From Sphingopyxis sp. (lineage in GTDB: Bacteria > Pseudomonadota > Alphaproteobacteria > Sphingomonadales > Sphingomonadaceae): a stretch of DNA of 55,922 nt. Every line of letters starts with the position of its first letter. Position 1 is the stretch's first letter. Shown here in pieces: positions 1-8,119 of this stretch. A program made the position numbers and the translations under genes. The notes beneath the pieces were generated by a model. That model was not told the origin of the DNA. It worked only from the letters and a program-made list of their open reading frames with translations, and made no database searches. The DNA is taken from positions 1-55,922 of the forward strand of contig JAGHZY010000031.1 in the NCBI GenBank assembly GCA_017745175.1, in the 5' to 3' direction.

Positions 1-675
1 CACCCCGAGCCGGGTAATTTCGGACAGGCCGCGCGTCATCAACGCCGAGCGGGTATTGTCCCCCGCCCCCAGCCCGTCGCCCATGCCGACCGCGATCGCG
101 ATGATATTCTTGAGCACCCCTCCAAGCTCGCAGCCCAGAAGGTCGGTGTTGGTGTAGACCCGGAACAACCCCGAGTGGAACACCGGCTGGAGCGCGCGGA
201 CGACGATCTCGTCCTCCATCGACAGCACGCTCGCCGCTGCCTGCCCCGTCATGATCTCGCGCGCCAGATTGGGACCGGTGAGCACGCCGACGGGGTGGCC
301 GGGCAGCACTTCCTCGATCAGCTCGGTCATGCGCTTGCCCGACGACAATTCGAGCCCCTTGGTCAGGCTGATTACGGGGACCCACGGACGCAGGTGGTGG
401 CGCGCTTCCTCGAGCACCGCGCGAAAGCTGTGCGAGGGCACGCCCATGACGAGCACGTCGGCGCCCGCAACGACCTCGGCCATGTCGTTCGTTGCGCGGA
501 GTATCGAGGGCAGCTTGATGCCGGGCAGATATTTGCGGTTTTCATTCGCCGAATTGATGCTGTCGACCGTCTCGCCATCACGCGCCCAGAGCGTGATCGG
601 CGCATTGCGCGACACCAGCGACGCGACCGTCGTTCCCCAACTCCCCCCGCCGAGCAGGCCTACTTTGAGGCGCAT
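1..675 (-). CDS. gpsA: NAD(P)-dependent glycerol-3-phosphate dehydrogenase, 3' part cut by window edge
   Basis: Cytosolic enzyme that reduces dihydroxyacetone phosphate to sn-glycerol 3-phosphate, the backbone for phospholipid and triacylglycerol synthesis. The first 225 residues are visible; the family is about 330 long, so the C-terminal substrate domain is only partly present. Residues 9-14 are the nucleotide-binding GGGSWG. K189 lies in the family motif LKNIIAIAVGMGDGLGAGDN, followed by NTRSALMTRG. The start is the ATG at 675. It is the last minus-strand gene of the lipid block and is separated from the preceding hydrolase by a paired palindrome. Supplying glycerol 3-phosphate would suit the acyltransferases upstream. 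Identity is secure; co-transcription with the lipid genes is inference. Confidence 0.95.
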   Translation of the reverse strand, partial: MRLKVGLLGGGSWGTTVASLVSRNAPITLWARDGETVDSINSANENRKYLPGIKLPSILRATNDMAEVVAGADVLVMGVPSHSFRAVLEEARHHLRPWVPVISLTKGLELSSGKRMTELIEEVLPGHPVGVLTGPNLAREIMTGQAAASVLSMEDEIVVRALQPVFHSGLFRVYTNTDLLGCELGGVLKNIIAIAVGMGDGLGAGDNTRSALMTRGLSEITRLGV

Positions 676-739
676 ATGTCTCTCCCCTGTTTCGGGCGAG
701 AGTGACGCGGGACGAGGGGGTTGGCAAGCGGTGCTTCTT

Positions 740-818
740 CTTCGTCATGCCGGGCCTGACCCGGCATCCACGGCGGCGCTGAAGTCATGGCCCCCGGATC
801 AAGTCCGGGGTGACGAAG
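740..818. repeat. REPIN-like paired palindrome, CCGGATCAAGTCCGG family (copy 1)
   Basis: Outer octamers CTTCGTCA (740-747) and TGACGAAG (811-818) are exact reverse complements. Each arm contains its own short palindrome: one with core GCCGGGCCTGACCCGGC and one with core CCCGGATCAAGTCCGGG. The left arm has diverged from the right. The unit fills most of the gap between gpsA and the hydrolase gene. The right arm resembles the copy at 50472-50544. Confidence 0.75.
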
Positions 819-820
819 AT

Positions 821-1756
821 TCAGGGGTGTTCGGCCAGAAACGCGCGCTGGACCCCCGCGGTCGCTTTCGGATCCTCCATCATGGGCACATGCGCGACAT
901 GCTCGAAGATATGGCTGCGGCTTCCCGCGATCCCCGCCTCGAGCACCGCGACGCAGCTCACGTCGATCAGCTTGTCGTGGCGCCCCCAGATGATCAGCGT
1001 CGGCACCGTCACCTTGCCGAGTTCGTCGTTGAGCGGCTTCTGCTCCATCTCGTCGGCGATGACCCAGAAAATCTTGTCGAGCAGGTCGCGGTGCTTCAGC
1101 GCATCGGCGTAGATCACGGGCTTGAGCCGTGCGGGAACGCGCGCCGGCTTGTGCACGACGAAGGCGATCAGCCGGTCGGCGTCCTCGAGGTTGGCGAGCA
1201 CGAGCGGATTATAATCGCGGTCGGCCGCGAGCTTCTGCAGCTCGCTTTCGTTGGCCCCGAGGATGCCGGCATTGTTCATCAGCGTCAGCGTGCGCAAGCG
1301 CTCGGGATAATCGATCGCGAAACGCAGCGCGATCCAGCCGCCCATGCTGTTGCCGCCGAGATGCGGACGCTCGATCCCGAGTGCATCGAGAAAGGCCTTG
1401 AGCCGCGCGGCTTGGCTCGTCACGTCGAAAGGCAGTTCGCCGTCGCGGTCATTCTCGCCGAACCCCGGCAGGTCGGGCGCGATCAGCCGATAGTCGCGCG
1501 TCATCCACGGTGCGTAGAAGGTCCAGTGATCCTTGTCGGCGCCGAAGCCGTGGACCATCACGAGCACGGGCTTCGACGGATCGCCGCCTTCGAGATAGGG
1601 CCAGGTCCGGCCGTCGACGACAATGGTCTTGCGCTCGACCCGCGCGCGCCGCCGCATCAGCCATCGCGCCAGCAACACGATCTGCTCGGGGAAGAAAAAA
1701 TAGAGCAGCGTCAGGAACACGGCCGCCGCAAGAAGGACGAAAATGAAGAAATTCAT
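821..1756 (-). CDS. alpha/beta hydrolase with N-terminal membrane anchor
   Basis: 311-residue alpha/beta-fold hydrolase of the esterase/lipase type. Residues 3-22 form a very hydrophobic segment followed by a basic stretch (RWLMRRRAR), so the enzyme is probably membrane-anchored. HGFG at about 69-72 is the oxyanion-hole region. The nucleophile elbow is GNSMGG with S137; D261 (GRHD) and H289 (HVAHVPMMEDP) complete a catalytic triad. The gene follows the monoglyceride-lipase-like gene by 3 bases, so the two are probably co-transcribed. Its substrate cannot be read from sequence; position suggests an ester made or broken in neutral-lipid metabolism. The fold call is firm and the role is inferred. 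Confidence 0.88.
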   Translation of the reverse strand: MNFFIFVLLAAAVFLTLLYFFFPEQIVLLARWLMRRRARVERKTIVVDGRTWPYLEGGDPSKPVLVMVHGFGADKDHWTFYAPWMTRDYRLIAPDLPGFGENDRDGELPFDVTSQAARLKAFLDALGIERPHLGGNSMGGWIALRFAIDYPERLRTLTLMNNAGILGANESELQKLAADRDYNPLVLANLEDADRLIAFVVHKPARVPARLKPVIYADALKHRDLLDKIFWVIADEMEQKPLNDELGKVTVPTLIIWGRHDKLIDVSCVAVLEAGIAGSRSHIFEHVAHVPMMEDPKATAGVQRAFLAEHP

Positions 1757-1759
1757 GGC

Positions 1760-2614
1760 TCAGTTTCCACCGGGAATGTGCGCGTCGAACCAGCCGATCA
1801 GGTCGCCCAGCACCGCATCGCGTTCAGGCTCGTTATAGATTTCGTGGAACAGGCCGGGATAGATTTCGAGGCGCTTGTCCTTCGATGCCACATTGTCGAA
1901 CAGGTAACGCGATCCCGCCGGCGCGGTCAGGCGATCGGCCTCGCCATGCTGGATAAGGATCGGCAGGCGGATCTTCGGCGCATCGGCCTGCGCGACCGCC
2001 ATCGCGTCCATGAACTCCTTGCCGAGCCGCGCGCCGATCTTGCCGTCATAGACAAGCGGGTCGGCCTGATAGGCGGCAACGACCGCCGGGTCGCGGCTCA
2101 CCCCGTTCGCATCGAGCGAGAGCACGCCGAGGCGCGGAAAGAAGCGCGAGAGGAAGCGGCTGACCCAGACGGTGAAGCGCGACGGCGGGTCGGCGGGCAG
2201 AATCGCGGGCCCCGAAACGGCGGCGGCAACAAAAGCTTGCTGCCGCTCGACGAGGAACAGCGTCGCAATGAGCCCGCCCATGCTGTGCCCGAGAAGCAGA
2301 CGCGGCGTGTCGCCATGGTTGATTTCGACGAGTGTCAGCAACTCGGCCATGCCGTCGAGAAAGGCGGAGAAGCGCGGGACATAACCGCCCTCGCCATCCG
2401 AATTGCCATGCCCCCAATGATCGACGGCATAGATGGCATAGCCCGCGTCGGTCAGCCGCTTCGCGACATATTCGTAGCGCCCGGCATGTTCGGCATAACC
2501 ATGCGCCAGCAGCACGATCGCGCGCGGGCGACCGTCGGGAGGCCAGTGGGTGACGTGGAGCTTTGCTCCCGCGCCGGCGGAACCGGCGGGCAGGAGCACC
2601 GCGCCCGCCGCCAT
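1760..2614 (-). CDS. alpha/beta hydrolase, monoacylglycerol lipase type
   Basis: 284-residue serine hydrolase of the Hydrolase_4/lysophospholipase group that includes monoacylglycerol lipases. It has HGYAEHAGRY (38-47), a family hallmark near the oxyanion hole. The nucleophile is GHSMGG with S111; D227 (HGEADRLT) and H257 (YPGLFHEIYNE) complete the triad. The ATG at 2614 lies 2 bases beyond the stop of the patatin gene, which fixes the start; a longer reading would run back inside patatin. No clear signal peptide. Expected to hydrolyse monoglyceride or lysophospholipid to glycerol or glycerophosphodiester plus fatty acid, the last step of triacylglycerol mobilisation. Substrate is inferred from family and context. 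Confidence 0.88.
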   Translation of the reverse strand: MAAGAVLLPAGSAGAGAKLHVTHWPPDGRPRAIVLLAHGYAEHAGRYEYVAKRLTDAGYAIYAVDHWGHGNSDGEGGYVPRFSAFLDGMAELLTLVEINHGDTPRLLLGHSMGGLIATLFLVERQQAFVAAAVSGPAILPADPPSRFTVWVSRFLSRFFPRLGVLSLDANGVSRDPAVVAAYQADPLVYDGKIGARLGKEFMDAMAVAQADAPKIRLPILIQHGEADRLTAPAGSRYLFDNVASKDKRLEIYPGLFHEIYNEPERDAVLGDLIGWFDAHIPGGN

Positions 2615-2616
2615 GC

Positions 2617-4086
2617 CTAGCGCACCGCTTTCTTGAGCGCCGCGCTGCGGTGGCCGGGACCATCGTCGCCCGCCCTGTCGATCTTCACCAATATGGCCTC
2701 GAGTGCGCGGCTGATCGCGGTTTGCGTCCGAACCATCTCGATCTTCGGCCAAGCAGTGCGCATGCCGGTGTCGATCAACTCGTCGATATCCTCCTGCCCG
2801 AGATCGGAAAGGATCTTGGCCGGCGACCAGAATTTGGGCGGGCGAATGATGTTGATGTCGCCGGTATATTCCTGGTTGATCACCGAGCGCGCGAGATTGG
2901 CGACGCTGTTGAGCGGCGGGATCAGTTCGAGCGGCTTCTGGAAGATCACCATATTGACATTCAGCCACGCCTTGAACGTCGTCATCGACGCGTGCTGGAT
3001 CGCCTCGATCGGCGCCATCTGCTTGCGCGTGTCGGTCGCGAAGGGCAGCGCGATCGGGTTCGCCTGGCTGACGATATGGTGGTTTACCCCGTACAGCCGT
3101 TCGAGCCGCCGCGTCGGGATATCGTGCGTCACCGATCCGTCGACCCAGCGCCGGTCGGGCTGATAGGGAACGCGGCTGCCCGCATCGTCGCGCGCCATCA
3201 GCATGACGGGCGGGAAGACGCCGGGCACCGCGCACGACGCGAGCACCGCTTCGCGGATCAGCACATTGGGCGCGGTGATCGCATTGAGCAGCCGGCCGTT
3301 CTGATGCTTTTCGGCGGGCGCGACCGAGACGTTGAGGTGGCGGCCGCTGACCTCATAAGCCTCCTGAAAGGTGAGGTCGGGGATCAGTTCGGCAAGCCGC
3401 GCCGCGACCTCGTCCGCCGCGAGCCTGCGATGGTCGCCGCGCACCGCCGGATTGGCGAGCTTCCGCTGGTCGAGATAGGCGCCGATTTCCCTGTCGGCGC
3501 GCGTGCACACCATCGCGGCGACGATCGACCCGCCGCTCGCGCCCGACAGGATCGAGGGCAGGACGCCCGCTTCCCACAGCGCCTTCACCACCCCGATATG
3601 GAAGAAGAGGAAGCTGCCCGACCCCGAAAGCAGCAGCGCCGAGCGGCCATAGCAATGCTGCGCGCGGCGGAAGAAATCGCGCTTTTCCTCGCGGCCGATG
3701 CTCCGCGCGGCGGCGATCTTGTCCAATGAGGCGACGACTTCGGCGACATAATCCTCGATCAGCTTTTTGGTGCCGAAGCGCGCCTTCTGGTACAGCCGCT
3801 CGTGCCCCATGCCGTCGATATTGCCGTGGATGCCCTCGTTGAGCACGAAGAGCAGCCCCTTGACGTCGCCCGCGGCCGACAGCTTGCGCAGCTTTTCGAG
3901 CCTTGCCCGAATGGCCTTGTAATCGAAATGCTTGCTCTCGTCGGCGTCGCGCCACGCCTGCATCCCCGATTTCCGGTCATGCTCGTGCGCCGCCTTCGAC
4001 CAGGCGGCATAATCGGGCGCGGTCACGAGATCGCGGTCGGCGCTGAGCGTCGGGGTGAAGAGCATTCGGTAATCCTGCGAGAGCAT
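2617..4086 (-). CDS. patatin-like phospholipase/triacylglycerol lipase with DUF3336 N-terminus
   Basis: 489-residue patatin-fold lipase. The N-terminal part (about 20-145) matches the DUF3336 region that precedes the patatin domain in the yeast Tgl3/4/5 and plant SDP1 triacylglycerol lipases. A glycine-rich oxyanion loop (GSGSFLFFHIG, about 155-165) precedes the nucleophile elbow GASGG with S184, and the dyad Asp is D316 in VDGS. The ATG at 4086 is 2 bases after the WS/DGAT stop and opens MLSQDYRM; a longer reading would enter the lysine-rich tail region of that gene in another frame. Expected to release fatty acids from triacylglycerol or phospholipid. The pairing with an acyltransferase that makes triacylglycerol supports storage-lipid turnover. 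Confidence 0.9.
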   Translation of the reverse strand: MLSQDYRMLFTPTLSADRDLVTAPDYAAWSKAAHEHDRKSGMQAWRDADESKHFDYKAIRARLEKLRKLSAAGDVKGLLFVLNEGIHGNIDGMGHERLYQKARFGTKKLIEDYVAEVVASLDKIAAARSIGREEKRDFFRRAQHCYGRSALLLSGSGSFLFFHIGVVKALWEAGVLPSILSGASGGSIVAAMVCTRADREIGAYLDQRKLANPAVRGDHRRLAADEVAARLAELIPDLTFQEAYEVSGRHLNVSVAPAEKHQNGRLLNAITAPNVLIREAVLASCAVPGVFPPVMLMARDDAGSRVPYQPDRRWVDGSVTHDIPTRRLERLYGVNHHIVSQANPIALPFATDTRKQMAPIEAIQHASMTTFKAWLNVNMVIFQKPLELIPPLNSVANLARSVINQEYTGDINIIRPPKFWSPAKILSDLGQEDIDELIDTGMRTAWPKIEMVRTQTAISRALEAILVKIDRAGDDGPGHRSAALKKAVR

Positions 4087-4088
4087 CG

Positions 4089-5657
4089 TTATTTTTTCGG
4101 ATTCTTGCCGGTTGCGTTGCCTTTGGCAACCGGTTTCACCCTGCCTTTTGTCGCAGTTTGGGCCGCCGCCTTTGGCTTTGATCTGGATTTCGGGGCGGGT
4201 TTCGGCGCGGCCTTCGGCTTTGCCGTAGCGGCTTTGGGCTTTTCGGGCTTTGGCGTCGCCGCCATCAGGTCGGCGAAACTTTCGTCGATACACTCCCGGA
4301 AAAAGGCAATGTCGGGCATCACCGCGCGCTCCGAAATGAGCGAGAAGGCGATCCGGCCGTTATAGCTCGGCGTCGCGACGAACAGCCCCATATTGTTCGC
4401 GAGCGGCGCCATGCCGTGCTGCTGCACGAGCTGCGCGCCCGCGAGGTAGAGCGGCACCTGCGCGCCGGGCACGTTCGAGATGAAGAGGTTCGTTCCGCGT
4501 ACCGCGAAACGCTCGCTCGTCACGAGCCGTGCAACCGCCGCCATCGTTGCGCCCGGTATATGCTGCGACAGGTCGGTCATGATCCGCGCGCTCACCCCCG
4601 CCTTCGCCTCCTTCGCCTCGACCGTATAGTCGCGGATCGCCGCGAGCCGTTCGAGCGGACCCGCAATATCGGAACGGATCGGCACGCTCATCGCCGACAC
4701 CTGATTGCCGGGGGTCGACGCCTTGCCGCCCTTCCCGCGCAGGTTGATCGGCGCGACCGCGACAAGGCTCTCCTTCGGCAGCTCCTTGTGCTTCTCAAGA
4801 TATTTGCGCAGCGCGCCGCCGACGGTCGTCAGCACGACGTCGTTGACCGTCGCACCCGGAACTTTCCTGCGGATTTCGGCGACGTCGGTCAGCGCGACCG
4901 TCGTCGCGTCGAACATCTTGTGCGGACCAACCGGCACGTTGAAACGCGTTTCGGGCACCCCCGCGGTCATCCCCCCCTCGGCGATCGACTTGCGCGCCGA
5001 CGCGACGATCGCGGGCGACATCTTCATCAGCGCATTCATGAATTTGACCGGCGACTGCATCGACGCCGACCAGGCCCGCGAGACCACTTCGGTGCCCGAC
5101 GGCGCCTTGCCCAATTCCTCGACCGGCGGAGGCTCGGCGATCGCGGGCGTACCCTTGGCGTCGATATCGCTCATCGCGATAAAGGCGTGCGCGCCCGATG
5201 CGCCGTCGACCGCGGCATGATGCACGCGGTGCAGCATCGCGAAGCTGCCCTTCGGGATGCCCGGAATGCGGTCGAGCCCCTCGATGATATAGATGTCCCA
5301 GAGCGGGCGGTTCATATCCATCGGCTTCGAGAACCAGCGCGCGACCGCGATGCAGAATTGCCGCCAGTCGCCCGGCTCGGGCAAGCGCGCGTGGCTCATA
5401 TGCGCCTCGATGTCGAAATGCTCGTCCTCGACCCAATAGGGATGGTCCATGTCGAACGGCAGACGGTGAAGGCGGCGCTTGAACAGCGGCGAGGTGTCGA
5501 CGCGGCTCTCGACGTGGCGGATGATATCCTTGAACCGCACGAAACCGCCGGGCGCGGTCGAGGGGTCGTAGATATAGACCCCCATGATGTGCGTGAGGTT
5601 GTTCGCGGTCTGCGTGTAGAGGAACTGGGCGTCCTGCGCGCTGAGCTGTTTGAGCAT
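4089..5657 (-). CDS. wax ester synthase / diacylglycerol acyltransferase (WS/DGAT)
   Basis: 522-residue bifunctional acyltransferase that transfers acyl groups from acyl-CoA to diacylglycerol or long-chain alcohol, giving triacylglycerol or wax ester. The catalytic HHxxxDG is HHAAVDG at 146-152. PLW at 118-120 and NDVVL at 272-276 are the other conserved family blocks. Length of the core (about 466) is normal. Residues 467-522 form an unusual tail almost entirely of Lys, Ala, Pro and Thr. The preceding PlsB-like gene ends in TAA directly before this ATG, and its last codons supply an AGGAGG. Operon membership with glycerolipid acyltransferases favours a triacylglycerol role over wax ester, but the sequence alone does not decide. 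Confidence 0.94.
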   Translation of the reverse strand: MLKQLSAQDAQFLYTQTANNLTHIMGVYIYDPSTAPGGFVRFKDIIRHVESRVDTSPLFKRRLHRLPFDMDHPYWVEDEHFDIEAHMSHARLPEPGDWRQFCIAVARWFSKPMDMNRPLWDIYIIEGLDRIPGIPKGSFAMLHRVHHAAVDGASGAHAFIAMSDIDAKGTPAIAEPPPVEELGKAPSGTEVVSRAWSASMQSPVKFMNALMKMSPAIVASARKSIAEGGMTAGVPETRFNVPVGPHKMFDATTVALTDVAEIRRKVPGATVNDVVLTTVGGALRKYLEKHKELPKESLVAVAPINLRGKGGKASTPGNQVSAMSVPIRSDIAGPLERLAAIRDYTVEAKEAKAGVSARIMTDLSQHIPGATMAAVARLVTSERFAVRGTNLFISNVPGAQVPLYLAGAQLVQQHGMAPLANNMGLFVATPSYNGRIAFSLISERAVMPDIAFFRECIDESFADLMAATPKPEKPKAATAKPKAAPKPAPKSRSKPKAAAQTATKGRVKPVAKGNATGKNPKK

Positions 5658-7997
5658 TTATCCTCCTGAACCCGGCAAACGGTCGGCGAGCGCGACGGTC
5701 GAAAGCCGCATCGTTTCCATGACATTGGCGAGGCCGCGCAGTTCCTTGAGCAGTTCGCGCCGCGCTACCAGATTGACCGGCGTCGCTTTTTCCGCGAGCC
5801 CCATGTGGCGCATCAGCGACAGGCCGTTGGCAAAGAGCAATTTGCCGATCGCCGCCTCGCTGCTGATCCGGCGGAGCAGCCACGCCTGCCGCCCCTCGAC
5901 GAGCGCCGCGTCGAGCAGCGCCTTTTCGTCGACGACGTCGCCCGGCTTCGCGCATGCGAGCTGCTCCGCGACGACCGAATAGGCCTCGGCAAAGGGCAGC
6001 AGTATCGCATGGCCGACGACGGGCTGGCAGCGGCGCAGGAGCTGCGCGATGCTGCGGTCGCCGCTCGCGAGGCGACGGTCCCACACGGGGTCGATGCGTG
6101 CGAGTTCTGCCTCGATCGCCGCCCGATGCTCGTCGCGCGGCGGATAGAAGAATTCGAATTTGAACAGGTCGCGAAGGCGATCGATCTTCGCCCAGAACGC
6201 GGCGGTCGCATCGCCGCTGTCGGCGTCGCGCAATTCGAACAATGCGAGTTCGATCATCGCGCGGTCGAGAAAATGATGCGCGATGATGTTGCGATAATAG
6301 CTCGCCATCGGATGCTTGGCGGGGTCGATCGAATAGACATTCTCACTGCCCGCCTCGTAACGCGTCAGAAGGCCACTTGCGACAAGCGTGTCGACCGTCG
6401 CCGAAAGCGCGCCGTCGTCACCGCTTTCGAGTTCCTTGCTGAGCCGGATGCCGCGCGCCCGCGCCCAGTCAGTCACCGCGCCGATCGCGCCCAGCAATTC
6501 GGCCGAGGTCGCCCCGCGCGGCGCCATGCCGAGCAGGATCAGGCACATCACCGAAGTAACTGTGAGCGGGGTGACGCGATTCGCCTCGACCGCAACCGCG
6601 AAAGCGATTTGCTCGAGCGCGCGCCTGTCGTCGGGACCGGGCGCGGCTTCGATGACGACCGGCTCGCCGATGTCGAGACGGATGCGCCCCGACGGCTCCT
6701 TCAGGCTCTTCATATAGCCGATGAACCACGACAGGCTCTCGGGCTTCTTGTTCCGCCCCGTCTGTTCGGCGGCATATTCCTCGACGTCGCGGATCAGGTC
6801 GAAGCTGGTGACGAAGGGTACGAAATGGACGCCCTGCGTTCCCGTCGCGTGCGCCGCGTCGAGCACATATTTCATCAGGCCGTATTTGGGCGGCATCAGC
6901 TTGCCGAGGCGCGAGCGCGTGCCCTCGAACGCCCAGCTCAGCGGGAAGCGCTTCGCGAGCAGCCACGCAATGTAGTGGCGCAGCACGAGCTTGTAGACCG
7001 GCTGGTCCTGAAAGCTGCGGCGAATGAAGATCATGCCCGAGCGGCGGAAGAATTCGCCCATCACCGCAAAGTCGAGATTGGCGCCGCCGAAGCTGTGCAG
7101 CATCGGCATATCGTTTTCATAAGTCAGCCGGCTCGGCGTCGCTCCGTCGATATAGGTCTTGTGCGTGAAGAGGATCGCGGTCGGATGCTCGCGCAGGATC
7201 GAGCGGAGTTTTGCGAGTTCGGCTGCGTCGATCTCCATCTCGGGGGCGTAGCCGCCGAACATCATGCGATCGAGCCGCGCGCGCAGGTCGAGGAACAACG
7301 CCGACGGCCGCGCGATAACCTCCTTCATCAGCGGCCGCGCCTCGCGGTAGAGATCGGCGACGGGGCGCCCTGATTTCTCCGCCAGTTCAGCCAGCGCGGC
7401 GCGGAACTTCGGGCTGGTGCGGAGACCATCGGCGACGAAGCGCGGTACCTTGTATCTTGTTCCGCGGATCCCGCGCTCGGCGACGTCGAGCGCGAGCGCC
7501 GCCTGGCGCGCGACGAAACCGGCGAATTCAGGACTATCGGTGCCCTCGCCATCCCCGCCGCCGGTCTGCGCGCAGAAACGGTCACGCAATATGTCGAGCG
7601 TCGCCGCCTCGCCGACCAATATCTGCGCGCGGCGCCGGTCGCGAAGCAGGATCAGCCGCGACCTGAGCGGCCCCGGATGGCGCGGATCGCCGAAAATCAG
7701 ATGGCGGAATTTGAGCGCGCGATCGCGATCGAAATTGGGGATGCGCCATGCGACGCGCAGCGGCACCACCTGCCGCGACGGCGCACCGCCGAGCCGCGCC
7801 TGCAGCACATCGACGGGCAGCGCGTGATCGCCGTCCTCGATGTCGAGGCTCGCCCATACGGGCTCGTCATCCCCGCTCGTCGAATGGATCCAGTCGAGCA
7901 ATATGCGCCGCTCGACCCCGTTACGCGCGTCGATGATATAGAGCCGGTCGGCCGCCTGCTCCGCCACGATTCCGGTGCGGGGCGTTCCGTCGGCCAC
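5658..7997 (-). CDS. glycerol-3-phosphate O-acyltransferase, PlsB-like
   Basis: 779-residue member of the PlsB/GPAT family, which acylates glycerol 3-phosphate at position 1. The acyltransferase block HKTYID has catalytic H279 and D284 (H-x4-D). GMIFIRRSF (321-329) and FEGTRSRLGK (357-366) correspond to the later GPAT motifs that bind the glycerol phosphate. Length is close to E. coli PlsB (about 807). The start is GTG at 7997: an in-frame TGA lies 3 bases upstream of it and no earlier start is available. The stop TAA directly abuts the WS/DGAT ATG. A second acyltransferase gene lies upstream across a 122-base gap holding a repeat. Membrane-associated in relatives; no strong transmembrane helix is obvious here. 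Confidence 0.9.
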   Translation of the reverse strand: MADGTPRTGIVAEQAADRLYIIDARNGVERRILLDWIHSTSGDDEPVWASLDIEDGDHALPVDVLQARLGGAPSRQVVPLRVAWRIPNFDRDRALKFRHLIFGDPRHPGPLRSRLILLRDRRRAQILVGEAATLDILRDRFCAQTGGGDGEGTDSPEFAGFVARQAALALDVAERGIRGTRYKVPRFVADGLRTSPKFRAALAELAEKSGRPVADLYREARPLMKEVIARPSALFLDLRARLDRMMFGGYAPEMEIDAAELAKLRSILREHPTAILFTHKTYIDGATPSRLTYENDMPMLHSFGGANLDFAVMGEFFRRSGMIFIRRSFQDQPVYKLVLRHYIAWLLAKRFPLSWAFEGTRSRLGKLMPPKYGLMKYVLDAAHATGTQGVHFVPFVTSFDLIRDVEEYAAEQTGRNKKPESLSWFIGYMKSLKEPSGRIRLDIGEPVVIEAAPGPDDRRALEQIAFAVAVEANRVTPLTVTSVMCLILLGMAPRGATSAELLGAIGAVTDWARARGIRLSKELESGDDGALSATVDTLVASGLLTRYEAGSENVYSIDPAKHPMASYYRNIIAHHFLDRAMIELALFELRDADSGDATAAFWAKIDRLRDLFKFEFFYPPRDEHRAAIEAELARIDPVWDRRLASGDRSIAQLLRRCQPVVGHAILLPFAEAYSVVAEQLACAKPGDVVDEKALLDAALVEGRQAWLLRRISSEAAIGKLLFANGLSLMRHMGLAEKATPVNLVARRELLKELRGLANVMETMRLSTVALADRLPGSGG
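5661..5666 (-). promoter_or_regulatory. Shine-Dalgarno AGGAGG of the WS/DGAT gene, inside the plsB-like stop region
   Basis: The last codons of the PlsB-like gene (TCA GGA GGA TAA) contain AGGAGG, leaving 4 bases before the WS/DGAT ATG. Stop and start are directly adjacent. This arrangement argues for translational coupling of the two acyltransferases. Confidence 0.7.
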
Positions 7998-8028
7998 CGC
8001 TCAATAAAGCTCCGCCATATCTCCGCTC

Positions 8029-8101
8029 GTGTCGAGCGAAGTCGAGACACCCATGGGAGCAGCGCCATGCCGATGGGCATCTCGACTTCGCTCGATGCGA
8101 C
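8029..8101. repeat. REPIN-like paired palindrome, TCGAGCGAAGTCGAGA family (copy 2)
   Basis: A left arm at 8029-8054 containing TCGAGCGAAGTCGAGA is repeated in inverted orientation at 8072-8101 (TCTCGACTTCGCTCGA), with imperfect flanks both ending in CCCAT. It lies between the HAD-PlsC and PlsB-like genes, within the presumed lipid operon. The arm differs in sequence from the other paired palindromes in the window. Confidence 0.7.
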
Positions 8102-8119
8102 CGGGTTTTGGAGACAGAG

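Noticed and set aside
2617..4293. N-terminal extension of the patatin gene to 4293
   Set aside because: The extra 69 codons lie in the lysine-rich tail region of WS/DGAT; the ATG at 4086 is 2 bases after that stop and fits the family.
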